DNA from: QAMH01 sp964435565
GTDB taxonomy: Bacteria > Actinomycetota > Coriobacteriia > Coriobacteriales > QAMH01
Assembly: GCA_964435565.1 (NCBI GenBank)
Contig: CAYSZR010000052.1
Span: forward strand, 1-13,593
Reading direction: 5' to 3'
Length of the DNA stretch: 13,593 nt
Shown: piece after piece, positions 6,572-13,593 of the stretch
Position numbering within the stretch: position 1 is the first letter of the stretch
Layout of the letters: each line of letters starts with the position of its first letter
Program-made: the position numbers and the translations under genes
Notes under the pieces: generated by a model
What the model was told of the DNA's origin: nothing
Database searches by the model: none
What the model saw: only the letters and a program-made list of their open reading frames with translations

Positions 6572-7618
6572 TTAGAAGTGGTATCCGTAGCTATCGGCGG
6601 CGAGCACATCGAAGGTAAAGCCCTGCGATTGATAGTACTCGATGATGCGGGGAAGGGCGTCAGGGGTTGTGGGTTTGAAGTCGGAATCATGCATGAGGAC
6701 GCAGCAAGAGTTGCAGCCTTGGGATTCTTCGACAATATTATTGAAGAGCACGTCTGGATCAGACGGTGTTTGCGTCGAATCACCGATGCTTACATTCCAA
6801 TCAAAATAATGCCAGCCTTGTGCAGCGGCCGCTTTCTTGAACGAGTCGGCTTTTCCGGCGTTGTAGCCGTTGTTGCTGCCCCCGGGAAAGCGGATAAGCG
6901 TGGGAGTGAAGCCGATGTAACTGCTTACGACTTTGCCGATTCCCTGGATATCGGCAACGAAATTATCCGTGTTCGCGTAAATCTTATTGTAGTCATGTTC
7001 CTGTGAATGCAGACCAATCTGGTTGCCGCGGTCCCAGATATCTTTGACATAGTCAATATGCCCTGTGTTACCCAAGATAAACCAGGTCGCTTTGATTCCG
7101 TATTTATCGAGCGTGTCCAAGATTTTGTGCGTATATTCGGAAGGTCCGTCATCAAAGGTAAGGTAGACGACCTTTTTCGTTGGCTTGACGTCGTTTGCGC
7201 TCGAGCTTGTCAGGGCGCGGTTTTGTTCATTCGTCGTCAGGGCGCTGTCGTTTGTGCTTGAGCTGCTCGACGACGAGCTGCTCGAAGCGGTAGAAGCGCT
7301 TGCACTGCTTGGTTGCTCGTCTTGGTGGGAGCTCGTGCTCGAGCAAGCGATAAACCACACGGCGCATATGACTAAGATACTGAGGAGGATTAAAGCGAAT
7401 ACGATGGGCAGCTTGGGACGAGGCTGTTGTTTGCGCGTCTGCCGCGAATGGGCAGGAGAATATGCGCTATGCGCGGGTCTTTGCCGGGAGCTCGATCCTG
7501 GCCGTGTCTGCGGTCGGCTCTGGTAGCGGTTCGCGTCGCGATGATAAGTCGCTGGTGAAGTGCTGTGTTGCCGTTGTTTGCCGTTCCTGTCCGAATTGCT
7601 ACGTCTGTATTCAGTCAT
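6572..7618 (-). CDS. Membrane-anchored polysaccharide deacetylase (NodB domain, CE4)
   Basis: This is a predicted metal-dependent deacetylase of carbohydrate esterase family 4, acting outside the cell, most likely on N-acetyl sugars of peptidoglycan. From the chosen start it has 348 residues: a basic Arg/Gln/Ser-rich cytoplasmic tail (1-69), one membrane segment (about 70-91), a Ser-rich linker with a run of ten serines (112-121), then the NodB domain. All five motifs are visible: TFDDGPSEYT (154-163, catalytic and metal Asp), HSQEH (204-208, metal His), RFPGG (243-247), DWNVSIGD (W274), and VLMHDSD (H310). C92 follows the membrane segment as FIAC, a poor lipobox, and the long tail argues for a type II anchor. 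Start is uncertain: ATG at 7618, ATG at 7630 or GTG at 7669. The exact substrate cannot be told from sequence. Confidence 0.88.
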   Translation of the reverse strand: MTEYRRSNSDRNGKQRQHSTSPATYHRDANRYQSRPQTRPGSSSRQRPAHSAYSPAHSRQTRKQQPRPKLPIVFALILLSILVICAVWFIACSSTSSHQDEQPSSASASTASSSSSSSSSSTNDSALTTNEQNRALTSSSANDVKPTKKVVYLTFDDGPSEYTHKILDTLDKYGIKATWFILGNTGHIDYVKDIWDRGNQIGLHSQEHDYNKIYANTDNFVADIQGIGKVVSSYIGFTPTLIRFPGGSNNGYNAGKADSFKKAAAAQGWHYFDWNVSIGDSTQTPSDPDVLFNNIVEESQGCNSCCVLMHDSDFKPTTPDALPRIIEYYQSQGFTFDVLAADSYGYHF

Positions 7619-7753
7619 CCTGGTTCCCATATACCCCAACAGTATGCTCGAATAAGGATACCACGTCACTGCGCAGGGGATGTTCCCGTCCGGCGCATGT
7701 CAGAGCAATTTCTTTTTATGCGAAAAATAGGTCTGGATATGTGAGGGGGAGAC

Positions 7754-7762
7754 TGGTATCAT
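7754..7762 (+). promoter_or_regulatory. Possible extended -10 promoter for rpmE
   Basis: TGGTATCAT contains a -10-like TATCAT (7757-7762) with the TGn extension, 58 bases before the rpmE ATG. No good -35 is visible. The rest of the 202-base divergent region (7619-7820) shows no gene. Confidence 0.35.
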
Positions 7763-7779
7763 CTATCAGTCTGTTTAGA

Positions 7780-7802
7780 TGCCTTGGTCGGAAACTAAGG
7801 CA
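7780..7802 (+). other. Small hairpin in the rpmE leader
   Basis: Arms TGCCTT (7780-7785) and AAGGCA (7797-7802) enclose 11 bases, just 5 bases before the ribosome binding site. The position would suit translational control by L31 itself, but that is speculation from a 6-bp stem. Confidence 0.3.
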
Positions 7803-7807
7803 CGTGC

Positions 7808-7813
7808 AAGGAG
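7808..7813 (+). promoter_or_regulatory. Ribosome binding site deciding the rpmE start
   Basis: AAGGAG lies 7 bases before the ATG at 7821. It excludes the 14 extra residues of the longer open frame starting at 7779. Confidence 0.88.
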
Positions 7814-7820
7814 CAATTAT

Positions 7821-8279
7821 ATGAAACTCGATATCCATCCCGAATACGTTGAGTGCACGGTACGCTGCAGCTGCGGCAACACCTTCAAGACTCACTCCAC
7901 GAAGCCCGAGCTCGTTGTGGACCTCTGCAATGAGTGCCATCCGTTCTTCACCGGCCAGCAGAAACTGGTTGACGCCGGCGGACGTGTCCAGCGCTTCTCG
8001 AATAAGTTCGGCTCTGCCGCCGAGCAGCTTAAGGCGAAGAAAGAAGCCGAAAAGGAAGCCAAGCTCGCTGCTGCTGAAGAAGTAGCCGCTAAGGCAGCTG
8101 AAGAGCGTGCTGCAAAGCAAGCAGCTAAGGAAGAGCGCGCCAAGAAGTACGCGGATAAGGCCGCAAAGGAAGCATCTAAGGCGGAAAAGACGGCCGAGCC
8201 CGTTGCTGCCGAGCCCGCTGCTGAAGAGGCTCCTGCCGAAACGGTCGCTGAAGAGACTACAGAAGAGACCGCCGAGTAG
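7821..8279 (+). CDS. rpmE: 50S ribosomal protein L31 with long C-terminal tail
   Basis: L31 is a small protein of the large subunit that reaches toward the 30S at the central protuberance. The first 66 residues are typical: MKLDIHPEY, zinc-binding cysteines C16 and C18 (CSCGNTF) and C36 and C39 (CNECHPFFTG), then GGRVQRFSNKFG. This is the zinc-containing (C+) form. The family is normally about 65-90 residues long, but this product has 152. The extra 80 or so residues are Ala/Lys/Glu-rich, first a charged, strongly helical stretch (about 70-125, possibly a single long helix), then an acidic Pro/Ala/Glu tail to the stop. Start fixed by AAGGAG at 7808-7813. It is followed by its own terminator, so it appears to be a single-gene unit, divergent from the deacetylase. 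Confidence 0.94.
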   Translation: MKLDIHPEYVECTVRCSCGNTFKTHSTKPELVVDLCNECHPFFTGQQKLVDAGGRVQRFSNKFGSAAEQLKAKKEAEKEAKLAAAEEVAAKAAEERAAKQAAKEERAKKYADKAAKEASKAEKTAEPVAAEPAAEEAPAETVAEETTEETAE

Positions 8280-8306
8280 GGTAATTTAGACGATTCGGTA
8301 ATCATT

Positions 8307-8337
8307 GCGCCGTCTCCTTCGGAGGCGGCGCTTCTTT
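8307..8337 (+). terminator. Rho-independent terminator of rpmE
   Basis: Arms 8307-8317 and 8321-8331 pair fully (one G-U) around a TTC loop, a very GC-rich stem. It is followed by ttcttt, a weak T tract. It lies 27 bases after the rpmE stop. Confidence 0.83.
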
Positions 8338-8395
8338 GTTTAGTATGATGCGAATAAGCTTTGGTTCGGTATATGCCGTCCAATGCGGCCGAGAG

Positions 8396-8401
8396 AAAGG
8401 A
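8396..8401 (+). promoter_or_regulatory. Ribosome binding site deciding the thyX start
   Basis: AAAGGA lies 7 bases before the ATG at 8409, favouring that start over the in-frame upstream GTG-initiated frame at 8361. Confidence 0.75.
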
Positions 8402-8408
8402 ATCGTCC

Positions 8409-9083
8409 ATGAATGTCGAAATGCTTTATCATACGCCCGATCCCGAACGCGCCGTCGCTACCGCCGCGCGGTTATGCTATGCGCCGGTGGGCGCTTCCGA
8501 GCTCATGGAGACCCTTTCCGATGAAGATATCAGCCGCGTGCTGCACACCATTCTTAGGAGCGGCCATTATTCGACGCTCGAGCATGCGAGCTATACGTTT
8601 GCCATCGATGGTGTTTCACGCGCTATGACGCATCAGTTGGTGCGTCATCGTCTGGCATCGTTTAACCAGCAATCGCAGCGGTATGTCACCTTCAAGGACG
8701 AACCTGACTTCATTCGCCCCAAAAGCGTCGAGGATGCTGGTGCCCAAGAGGCTTTCGACAAAGCCGCCAACGCGGCGTTTGCAGCTTATGCAGACCTCGT
8801 TAAGCTCGGTGTTCCAGCTGAAGACGCGCGCTATCTGCTGCCGAACGCCTGCGAGACCAAGATCGTCGTGACCATGAACATCCGCGAACTGCTGCATTTC
8901 TTCAATGTGCGTTGCTGTAACCGCGCGCAGTGGGAAATTCGCGAGGTTGCATGCAAGATGCTCGAATTGGTTCGCCCCACAGCGCCGCTTATCTTCAAAC
9001 AGGCGGGCCCTGGTTGTGTGCAGGGCGCTTGTCCAGAGGGCAAGATGAGCTGCGGCGAACCATGGGATAGAGTGGAGCTGTAG
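8409..9083 (+). CDS. thyX: Flavin-dependent thymidylate synthase
   Basis: ThyX makes dTMP from dUMP using methylene-tetrahydrofolate, FAD and NADPH; it is unrelated to ThyA. The 224-residue product carries the diagnostic motif RHRxxSxNxxSxRY at 79-92 (R79, H80, R81, S84, S89, R91). It also has HYSTLEHASYTF (53-64), part of the flavin site, and LLPNACETKIVVTMNIRELLHFFNVR (143-168), the conserved dUMP/FAD-contact region. The C-terminal tail holds three cysteines (C203, C208, C215) in GPGCVQGACPEGKMSCG; I believe similar tails occur in other anaerobe ThyX proteins, but their role is unknown to me. The start at 8409 has a good ribosome binding site. The DUF1385 gene begins two bases after the stop, so the two are likely co-transcribed. 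Confidence 0.96.
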   Translation: MNVEMLYHTPDPERAVATAARLCYAPVGASELMETLSDEDISRVLHTILRSGHYSTLEHASYTFAIDGVSRAMTHQLVRHRLASFNQQSQRYVTFKDEPDFIRPKSVEDAGAQEAFDKAANAAFAAYADLVKLGVPAEDARYLLPNACETKIVVTMNIRELLHFFNVRCCNRAQWEIREVACKMLELVRPTAPLIFKQAGPGCVQGACPEGKMSCGEPWDRVEL

Positions 9084-9085
9084 GT

Positions 9086-10204
9086 TTGGGCGAATCACGC
9101 AAGGCATTTGCTGCTGACAGCGATGTCCAGTGCCGTACGCATATTGGTGGGCAAGCTCTTATCGAGGGCGTCATGATGCGCGGGCGCTATAACTGGGCGG
9201 TTGCCGTACGCGAACCCGATGGCGCTATCTATACCGAAGAGCATGATCTTGCGAGTGGACGCAAGAAAAACGCTTGGATGTACTGGCCTATCATCCGCGG
9301 GTGCACGGCGTTCGTCGAGTCGCTTGCCCTGGGATACAAGGCGCTGAGCATCTCGAGCGAGCACGCTTATGATTGGGATGAGGAAGAAGGGGAAGACGCG
9401 CAGGATGCAGATACCCCGTCTTGTTCTGAGGCACTTTCCGAGGAAAGCCCCGCTACGCCCGATGCCAAAAAGGAATCAGGTGGCGGCATGGGGGCGATGA
9501 TGGCTGTATCGATGGTAATCGGCATCGTGCTGGGTATCGTCATTTTTATCGTCTTGCCTGCGGCTTTAAGCAATTTGATTCTGGGCGAACAAACAATGAA
9601 TTCGGCTGCGTGGAATATTTTTGACGGCATACTCCGCGTCGCTATCTTCATCGTCTACATCTGGTTGATAAGCCTGATGAAGGATATCAAGCGCATGTTT
9701 TCCTATCATGGCGCCGAACACAAGACGATTCATTGCTACGAGCATGGCGAGGCACTGACGCCGGAAAACGCGATGAAGTATCCGCGCCTGCACGTGCGTT
9801 GTGGAACGGCGTTCATGATCATGGTGATGCTCATCGCTATCTTCATCTACACCGCGCTTGGTCAGCCCATCAACGCACTTGTCGATCTGACGGGGGTTCA
9901 AGACGGACCGTTGCGCTTTCTGCTCGTTATTTTGACACGCATCGTCTTGATGCCTATCATCGCTGGTGTTTCCTATGAGATTACGGTCAAATGGGCCGGT
10001 TCGCATCCCGATAACCTGCTGGTACGCATTATTTTGTGGCCGGGTATGCAAATGCAGCGGCTCACGACCAATCCGCCTGATGAAGGCATGCTCGAGTGCG
10101 CGATAGCCGCGACGAATATCGTGCTTGCGCGCGAGGAAGAAGAGGCGAAACGGGCACGTTTGGAGTCTGCGGACCGTTCAGACGGTCTTGACGAAGTGGC
10201 ATAG
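9086..10204 (+). CDS. DUF1385 family membrane protein (YqhQ-like)
   Basis: This is a 372-residue integral membrane protein of unknown biochemical function. Family hallmarks are GGQALIEGVMMRG (21-33), YHGAEHKTIHCYE (207-219) and HVRCGTAF (236-243). Hydrophobic segments lie at about 136-168, 179-199, 241-258 and 276-297. Between the first motif and the membrane part is a very acidic, poorly conserved-looking loop (about 97-130). The C-terminal tail is Glu/Arg-rich. The start is TTG at 9086, two bases after the thyX stop, with GTGGAG at 9072-9077 eight bases upstream; it gives the expected N-terminus. In many Gram-positive genomes members of this family lie near rpmE, prmC and prfA; here thyX and the aro genes are the neighbours. 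No function should be inferred beyond the family name. Confidence 0.9.
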   Translation: MGESRKAFAADSDVQCRTHIGGQALIEGVMMRGRYNWAVAVREPDGAIYTEEHDLASGRKKNAWMYWPIIRGCTAFVESLALGYKALSISSEHAYDWDEEEGEDAQDADTPSCSEALSEESPATPDAKKESGGGMGAMMAVSMVIGIVLGIVIFIVLPAALSNLILGEQTMNSAAWNIFDGILRVAIFIVYIWLISLMKDIKRMFSYHGAEHKTIHCYEHGEALTPENAMKYPRLHVRCGTAFMIMVMLIAIFIYTALGQPINALVDLTGVQDGPLRFLLVILTRIVLMPIIAGVSYEITVKWAGSHPDNLLVRIILWPGMQMQRLTTNPPDEGMLECAIAATNIVLAREEEEAKRARLESADRSDGLDEVA

Positions 10205-10251
10205 CCTATATCAAGGGCTTTCAGGTTGGTTTTGGAATATGGAGTGAGAAC

Positions 10252-11397
10252 ATGGAATTCGTGACGGCGGGGGAATCGCATGGACCGGCACTGACGGCGG
10301 TCGTGACTGGTGTTCCTGCAGGCGTGCATATCAAGTCGAATGTTATCGACCATGACCTTGCTCGCCGCCAAGGCGGATACGGTCGCGGAGCGCGTCAGAA
10401 AATCGAGACCGATTCCGTTCGGATTCTTTCCGGCGTTCGCTTTTCGACGACGCTCGGTACACCCGTCACGCTGCAGGTCGTCAACGACGATTTCGTTAAC
10501 TGGGAAGACCGCATGGCTATAGACGGCGATGCGCCTGCGGGCCTTGTGCGCGAGACGCATCCGCGCCCAGGGCATGCCGACCTTGTGGGCATGATGAAAA
10601 TCGGCACCGATGACGCCCGCGATATTCTCGAGCGTTCGAGCGCGCGTGAAACCGCTGCTCGCGTGGCTGCAGGGGGCGTTGCGAAGGCCTTGCTCGCAGA
10701 GCTTGGCGTCGAGGTGTATTCCTATGTCAGACGCATTGGCGATGTCGAGATGCCGCAGGATGCCGTAATCGATCGCGTCGTGGTGGAAGCAAGCGATTGC
10801 CGCTGTCCAGATAAGGCAACTACGACGAAGATGAAGGCACGAATCGATGAAGCAAAAGCCGCAGGAGAATCGTTGGGCGGCGAGTTCACGGTTGTCGCGC
10901 AAGGGCTTGTTGCTGGCTTGGGCAGTTATGCATCGGGACGTGATCGACTAACCTCGCGGCTTGGAGCTGCGCTTTTTTCGATTCCCGCTATCAAGGGCGT
11001 CGAGTTCGGTTTGGGCTTTGAGGCTGCACGACGTCCGGGAAGCCAGGTCCACGATTCCATTCTTTATGACAAGACACGCGGGTATTTTCGCAACCATAAC
11101 AATGCAGGTGGTTTGGAAGGCGGAATGACCAATGGCGAACAGCTCGTCATCACCGCGGCAATGAAGCCCATCCCAACCATGTCAAAACCGCTTGATACTA
11201 TCGATACCGATACGCTCGATCGAGTCGAGGCATCAAAGGAACGCTCTGATGTGTGCGCTGTGCCCGCTGCCGGAGTGGTCGCCGAGGCAGAAGTTGCGTT
11301 CGTCTTGGCCGATGCCTATCTTCAGAAATTCGGTTGCGATGCCCTAGACGACATCATTGCGGCGCGCGATGCCTATATGGAGCGTATTGCCCGATGA
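10252..11397 (+). CDS. aroC: Chorismate synthase
   Basis: AroC catalyses the last shikimate pathway step, from 5-enolpyruvylshikimate-3-phosphate to chorismate, and needs reduced FMN. The 381 residues match the usual bacterial length. Signatures include TAGESHGPALTAVVTGVPAG (5-24), the RPGHAD motif, LERSSARETAARVAAG, NNAGGLEGGMTNGE, and the C-terminal ERSDVCAVPAAGVVAEA. The ATG at 10252 is preceded by GGAG (10241-10244) at 7 bases. It is the first gene of an aroC-aroK-aroB-aroQ run, separated by 47 bases from the DUF1385 gene. No terminator is visible in that gap, so read-through from thyX is possible. The stop overlaps the aroK start by ATGA. Confidence 0.97.
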   Translation: MEFVTAGESHGPALTAVVTGVPAGVHIKSNVIDHDLARRQGGYGRGARQKIETDSVRILSGVRFSTTLGTPVTLQVVNDDFVNWEDRMAIDGDAPAGLVRETHPRPGHADLVGMMKIGTDDARDILERSSARETAARVAAGGVAKALLAELGVEVYSYVRRIGDVEMPQDAVIDRVVVEASDCRCPDKATTTKMKARIDEAKAAGESLGGEFTVVAQGLVAGLGSYASGRDRLTSRLGAALFSIPAIKGVEFGLGFEAARRPGSQVHDSILYDKTRGYFRNHNNAGGLEGGMTNGEQLVITAAMKPIPTMSKPLDTIDTDTLDRVEASKERSDVCAVPAAGVVAEAEVAFVLADAYLQKFGCDALDDIIAARDAYMERIAR

Positions 11398-11921
11398 CAA
11401 GCGAAGTCTGCAATGACCATATCCTGTTTGTCGGGTTTATGGGCTCGGGCAAGACGAGCGTATCGCGCAAGATGTCCAAGATCACAGGCATGTCCCTTAT
11501 AGACATCGATTATCGCATCGAGGCGATCGAGCATCGCAAGATCGTGCAGATCTTTGCCGATGAAGGCGAGGAGGGGTTCCGGCGGATCGAGACCAAAACG
11601 CTTGCCGGGCTTGCCTGCGAGCGGCGATCCATCATATCGTGCGGGGGCGGTATCGTCTGCAATCCGGTTAATCGGCCTATACTCAAAGAGTTGGGTACTG
11701 TTGTTTTTCTTGATGTACCGGTCCAGGAGGCGATTTCGCGTATTTCGCGACCTGAGACGCGCCCGATGCTCTCGGGCCCTCTTCCCGTCGAGGAAATATA
11801 TCAGGAACGGCTTCCATGGTATCGTGAGGTGGCCGATATAACTATCAAATCGTCGGGCATGAGCGTCTATAAGGTTGCCTGTCTCTGTGTGGAAGAGCTT
11901 GAAAAGAGGGGACTGCTATGA
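11394..11921 (+). CDS. aroK: Shikimate kinase
   Basis: Shikimate kinase phosphorylates shikimate with ATP to shikimate-3-phosphate. The 175-residue product has the P-loop GFMGSGKT (14-21, K20), DIDYRIE with D39 for shikimate binding, FADEGEEGFRRIE (54-66), the CGGG motif (83-86), and the lid region ETRPML (121-126). It belongs to the P-loop nucleoside-monophosphate-kinase fold. An open frame extends upstream into aroC, but the ATG at 11394 overlapping the aroC stop gives the correct N-terminus. The nearest GGAG (11379-11382) is 11 bases away, so translation is probably coupled to aroC. The stop overlaps the aroB start in the same way. Confidence 0.95.
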   Translation: MTSEVCNDHILFVGFMGSGKTSVSRKMSKITGMSLIDIDYRIEAIEHRKIVQIFADEGEEGFRRIETKTLAGLACERRSIISCGGGIVCNPVNRPILKELGTVVFLDVPVQEAISRISRPETRPMLSGPLPVEEIYQERLPWYREVADITIKSSGMSVYKVACLCVEELEKRGLL

Positions 11922-13069
11922 GCAGGGATCGAATCATCCATGTGGTGCTGCCGAGTGGGGATAATTACGACATTCGCATAGGAAGCGGTGCGCTTTCGGC
12001 GTTCTGCGCCACGGTGCGTGATTTAAAGGACTGCGAACGCGCGCTCGTGATTTCCGATGAGAACGTAGGACCGGCTTACGGAAAACTGGTGAAGAAGCGC
12101 CTGGAAGAAGCTGGATTTGCGGTGAGCGACCTGCTCGTCGCCCCGGGCGAGAATTCGAAGTCGCTTGCGCTTGCCGGCGAGCTGTGGGAAACCATCTCGC
12201 AATACGGATTCACCCGCGACGACCTTATCGTCGCCTGTGGCGGCGGTGTGGTTGGCGACTTGGCGGGGTTTGTCGCGTCGACATATATGCGCGGGGTCGA
12301 CTTCATCCAGGTACCTACGACGCTTCTTGCAATGGTCGATTCTTCTATCGGCGGCAAGACCGCGGTCAACCTTGCCAGCGGAAAGAATCTGGTGGGTACA
12401 TTCCACCAGCCGATCTTCGTGTGCTCTGACATCCGATGCCTCAAAACGCTTTTGCCCGAAGATTGGGCAAACGGCTTTGCAGAGATAGCAAAAAGCGCGT
12501 TCGTGGCGCCGCGACGCTCCTTTTACGAATGGCTGCGTACCAATGCAGACGGCCTTATGGAACATGATGCCGAACTTCTCGAGGAAATCGTCTACATGAC
12601 CGCCCAATTCAAGGCTTCTGTCGTTGCCTCGGACACTACTGAAAGTGCCGGCAAGCGCGAGTGCCTTAATTATGGGCACACCCTTGCGCATGCAATTGAG
12701 AATGCTGCAGGTTATGGCACGATTGCGCATGGACGTGCCGTGGCTGAAGGCATGCGCTTTTCCGCGCGCCTTTCGGTCGAGGTGCTTGGTTGTGACATAA
12801 GCGTCGTGAAGGCCACTGATGCGATTCTTGACAGGCTCGGCCTGCCGGCGATCCCTTGGACTTCTCAACCCGAGAGGCTCTTCAATCTCATAAAGGGGGA
12901 CAAGAAGGCGCGGGGCGGACATGCCAGATTCGTGCTGCTTAACGATATTGCCAGTTGGGAGCTTTGCACGGTGCCCGATGAAACGGTCATGGAACACCTT
13001 AAGGCGTGGTGCGCCGCTAAAGAGCGTCTGATTCAAAAGAATGATGGCAAGATGTGGGGGCAACAATGA
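11918..13069 (+). CDS. aroB: 3-dehydroquinate synthase
   Basis: AroB is the NAD- and metal-dependent enzyme that cyclises DAHP to 3-dehydroquinate, the second shikimate pathway step. It has 383 residues, slightly longer than the usual 350-370. The NAD-binding core CGGGVVGDLAGFVASTYMRG (107-126) is followed by QVPTTLLAMVDSSIGGKTAVN (131-151), with K147 and K156 in the active site. Metal ligands fit E189 (GFAEIAKSA), H254 (NYGHTLAHAIE) and H271 (AHGRAVAEGM). The start overlaps the aroK stop as ATGA, with AGAGGGG about 6 bases upstream. The stop overlaps the aroQ start identically. All key residues are present, so it should be functional. Confidence 0.97.
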   Translation: MSRDRIIHVVLPSGDNYDIRIGSGALSAFCATVRDLKDCERALVISDENVGPAYGKLVKKRLEEAGFAVSDLLVAPGENSKSLALAGELWETISQYGFTRDDLIVACGGGVVGDLAGFVASTYMRGVDFIQVPTTLLAMVDSSIGGKTAVNLASGKNLVGTFHQPIFVCSDIRCLKTLLPEDWANGFAEIAKSAFVAPRRSFYEWLRTNADGLMEHDAELLEEIVYMTAQFKASVVASDTTESAGKRECLNYGHTLAHAIENAAGYGTIAHGRAVAEGMRFSARLSVEVLGCDISVVKATDAILDRLGLPAIPWTSQPERLFNLIKGDKKARGGHARFVLLNDIASWELCTVPDETVMEHLKAWCAAKERLIQKNDGKMWGQQ

Positions 13070-13512
13070 AGCTGCTGCTTATGAACGGTCCCAATCTCAA
13101 TTTGCTTGGACAGCGCGAACCAGATGTATACGGGACTACGACGCTTGACGAGATTGAAGCTGCGACGGTGGCCTATGCGCTCGATCACGGTGCACAGATG
13201 GACTGCTTTCAATCAAATCACGAGGGGCTGCTGATAGATAAGATTCAGGAATCCCAAGGCCTCTATGATGGCATCGTGTATAACCCCGGGGCGCATACGC
13301 ACTACAGCTATGCAATTCATGATGCGATTTCCTCGGTAACGACGCCGGTTGTCGAGGTGCATATTTCTGATATCGCCGCACGTGAAGAGTTTAGACGTCA
13401 TTCGGTTTTGGCTGACGCGTGTATCGGCCAGATCAAAGGACTTGGGCCTGCGGGCTATTTGCGGGGCGTTGATATGCTTATCGAGCACTTGAAAATTACC
13501 GCGCATGCGTAA
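13066..13512 (+). CDS. aroQ: 3-dehydroquinate dehydratase, type II
   Basis: The type II dehydroquinase dehydrates 3-dehydroquinate to 3-dehydroshikimate and works as a dodecamer of small subunits. The 148 residues match the family (about 140-150). Markers are MNGPNLNLLGQREPDVYG (6-23) with catalytic Y22 and R17, YNPGAHTHYS (72-81) with N73 and H79, and VEVHISD with H99 followed by R110 in EEFRRHSV. An in-frame GTG at 13054 would add four residues; the ATG at 13066 is preferred because it forms the same ATGA overlap with aroB as the rest of this cluster and has GGGGG (13056-13060) 5 bases upstream. The stop is followed after 5 bases by the dispersed repeat, with no classic GC-rich terminator before it. 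Confidence 0.96.
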   Translation: MKLLLMNGPNLNLLGQREPDVYGTTTLDEIEAATVAYALDHGAQMDCFQSNHEGLLIDKIQESQGLYDGIVYNPGAHTHYSYAIHDAISSVTTPVVEVHISDIAAREEFRRHSVLADACIGQIKGLGPAGYLRGVDMLIEHLKITAHA

Positions 13513-13517
13513 AAAAC

Positions 13518-13593
13518 GACTGTTTGTATGATTTCGCAAGTTATCTCTGAGTATGATAAAGATTTGAAAAGTAAACATGCAGGTCAGAGACTT
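13518..13593. repeat. Intergenic repeat element, copy 2, cut by the window end
   Basis: These 76 bases match 1366-1441 without gaps, 71 of 76 identical. Differences are at 13535, 13547, 13563, 13578 and 13591. It starts 5 bases after the aroQ stop, so both copies lie directly downstream of a gene or operon. The right part of the element, with the inverted arm, would lie beyond the window. Confidence 0.88.

Noticed and set aside
8344..8349. TATGAT as a -10 box for thyX
   Set aside because: The -35 position would fall inside the rpmE terminator stem (ggaggc), with no match to consensus.
9973..10902. 309-codon minus-strand frame spanning the DUF1385/aroC junction
   Set aside because: It opposes two well-supported genes and shows no domain; GC-rich codon use opens such antisense frames.

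Overview
The window is a chromosomal block of core bacterial genes. The genes suggest a Gram-positive actinobacterium of the class Coriobacteriia. The pointers are a Rho with a very long Lys/Ala/Thr-rich N-terminal extension, ThyX in place of a visible ThyA, a DUF1385 (YqhQ-type) membrane protein near rpmE, and moderately high GC with frequent GTG/TTG starts. That placement is inference from gene content; no marker gene sequence in the window settles genus or species.

Layout. Positions 1-1268 (+) hold the 3' part of atpD and all of atpC, the end of an F1Fo ATP synthase operon, closed by a strong intrinsic terminator. Positions 1325-1601 hold no gene but an AT-rich repeat element with several inverted arms; a second copy starts 5 bases after the last gene and runs off the window end (13518-13593). 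On the minus strand, rsmE (16S rRNA m3U methyltransferase) is followed by mtaB (tRNA ms2t6A methylthiotransferase), converging on atpC. A divergent intergenic region (3730-3961) with a good sigma70-type promoter leads into tal-rho (+), which overlap by ATGA. A bidirectional terminator separates rho from a convergent membrane-anchored polysaccharide deacetylase (minus). Divergent from that is rpmE (L31 with an unusual 80-residue tail), then thyX and a DUF1385 gene two bases apart, and finally aroC-aroK-aroB-aroQ, each overlapping the next by ATGA.

How the genes work together. The four aro genes supply four of the seven shikimate pathway steps to chorismate: DHQ synthase, type II dehydroquinase, shikimate kinase and chorismate synthase. 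rsmE and mtaB both modify RNAs of the translation machinery. rho and rpmE act in transcription termination and in the ribosome. tal belongs to the pentose phosphate pathway and thyX makes dTMP.

Most of the window is ordinary housekeeping DNA. The points worth a second look are the dispersed repeat, the apparent lack of any ATG/GTG/TTG start for mtaB, and the long low-complexity extensions of Rho and L31. I saw no CRISPR array, insertion sequence, prophage gene, tRNA or rRNA.
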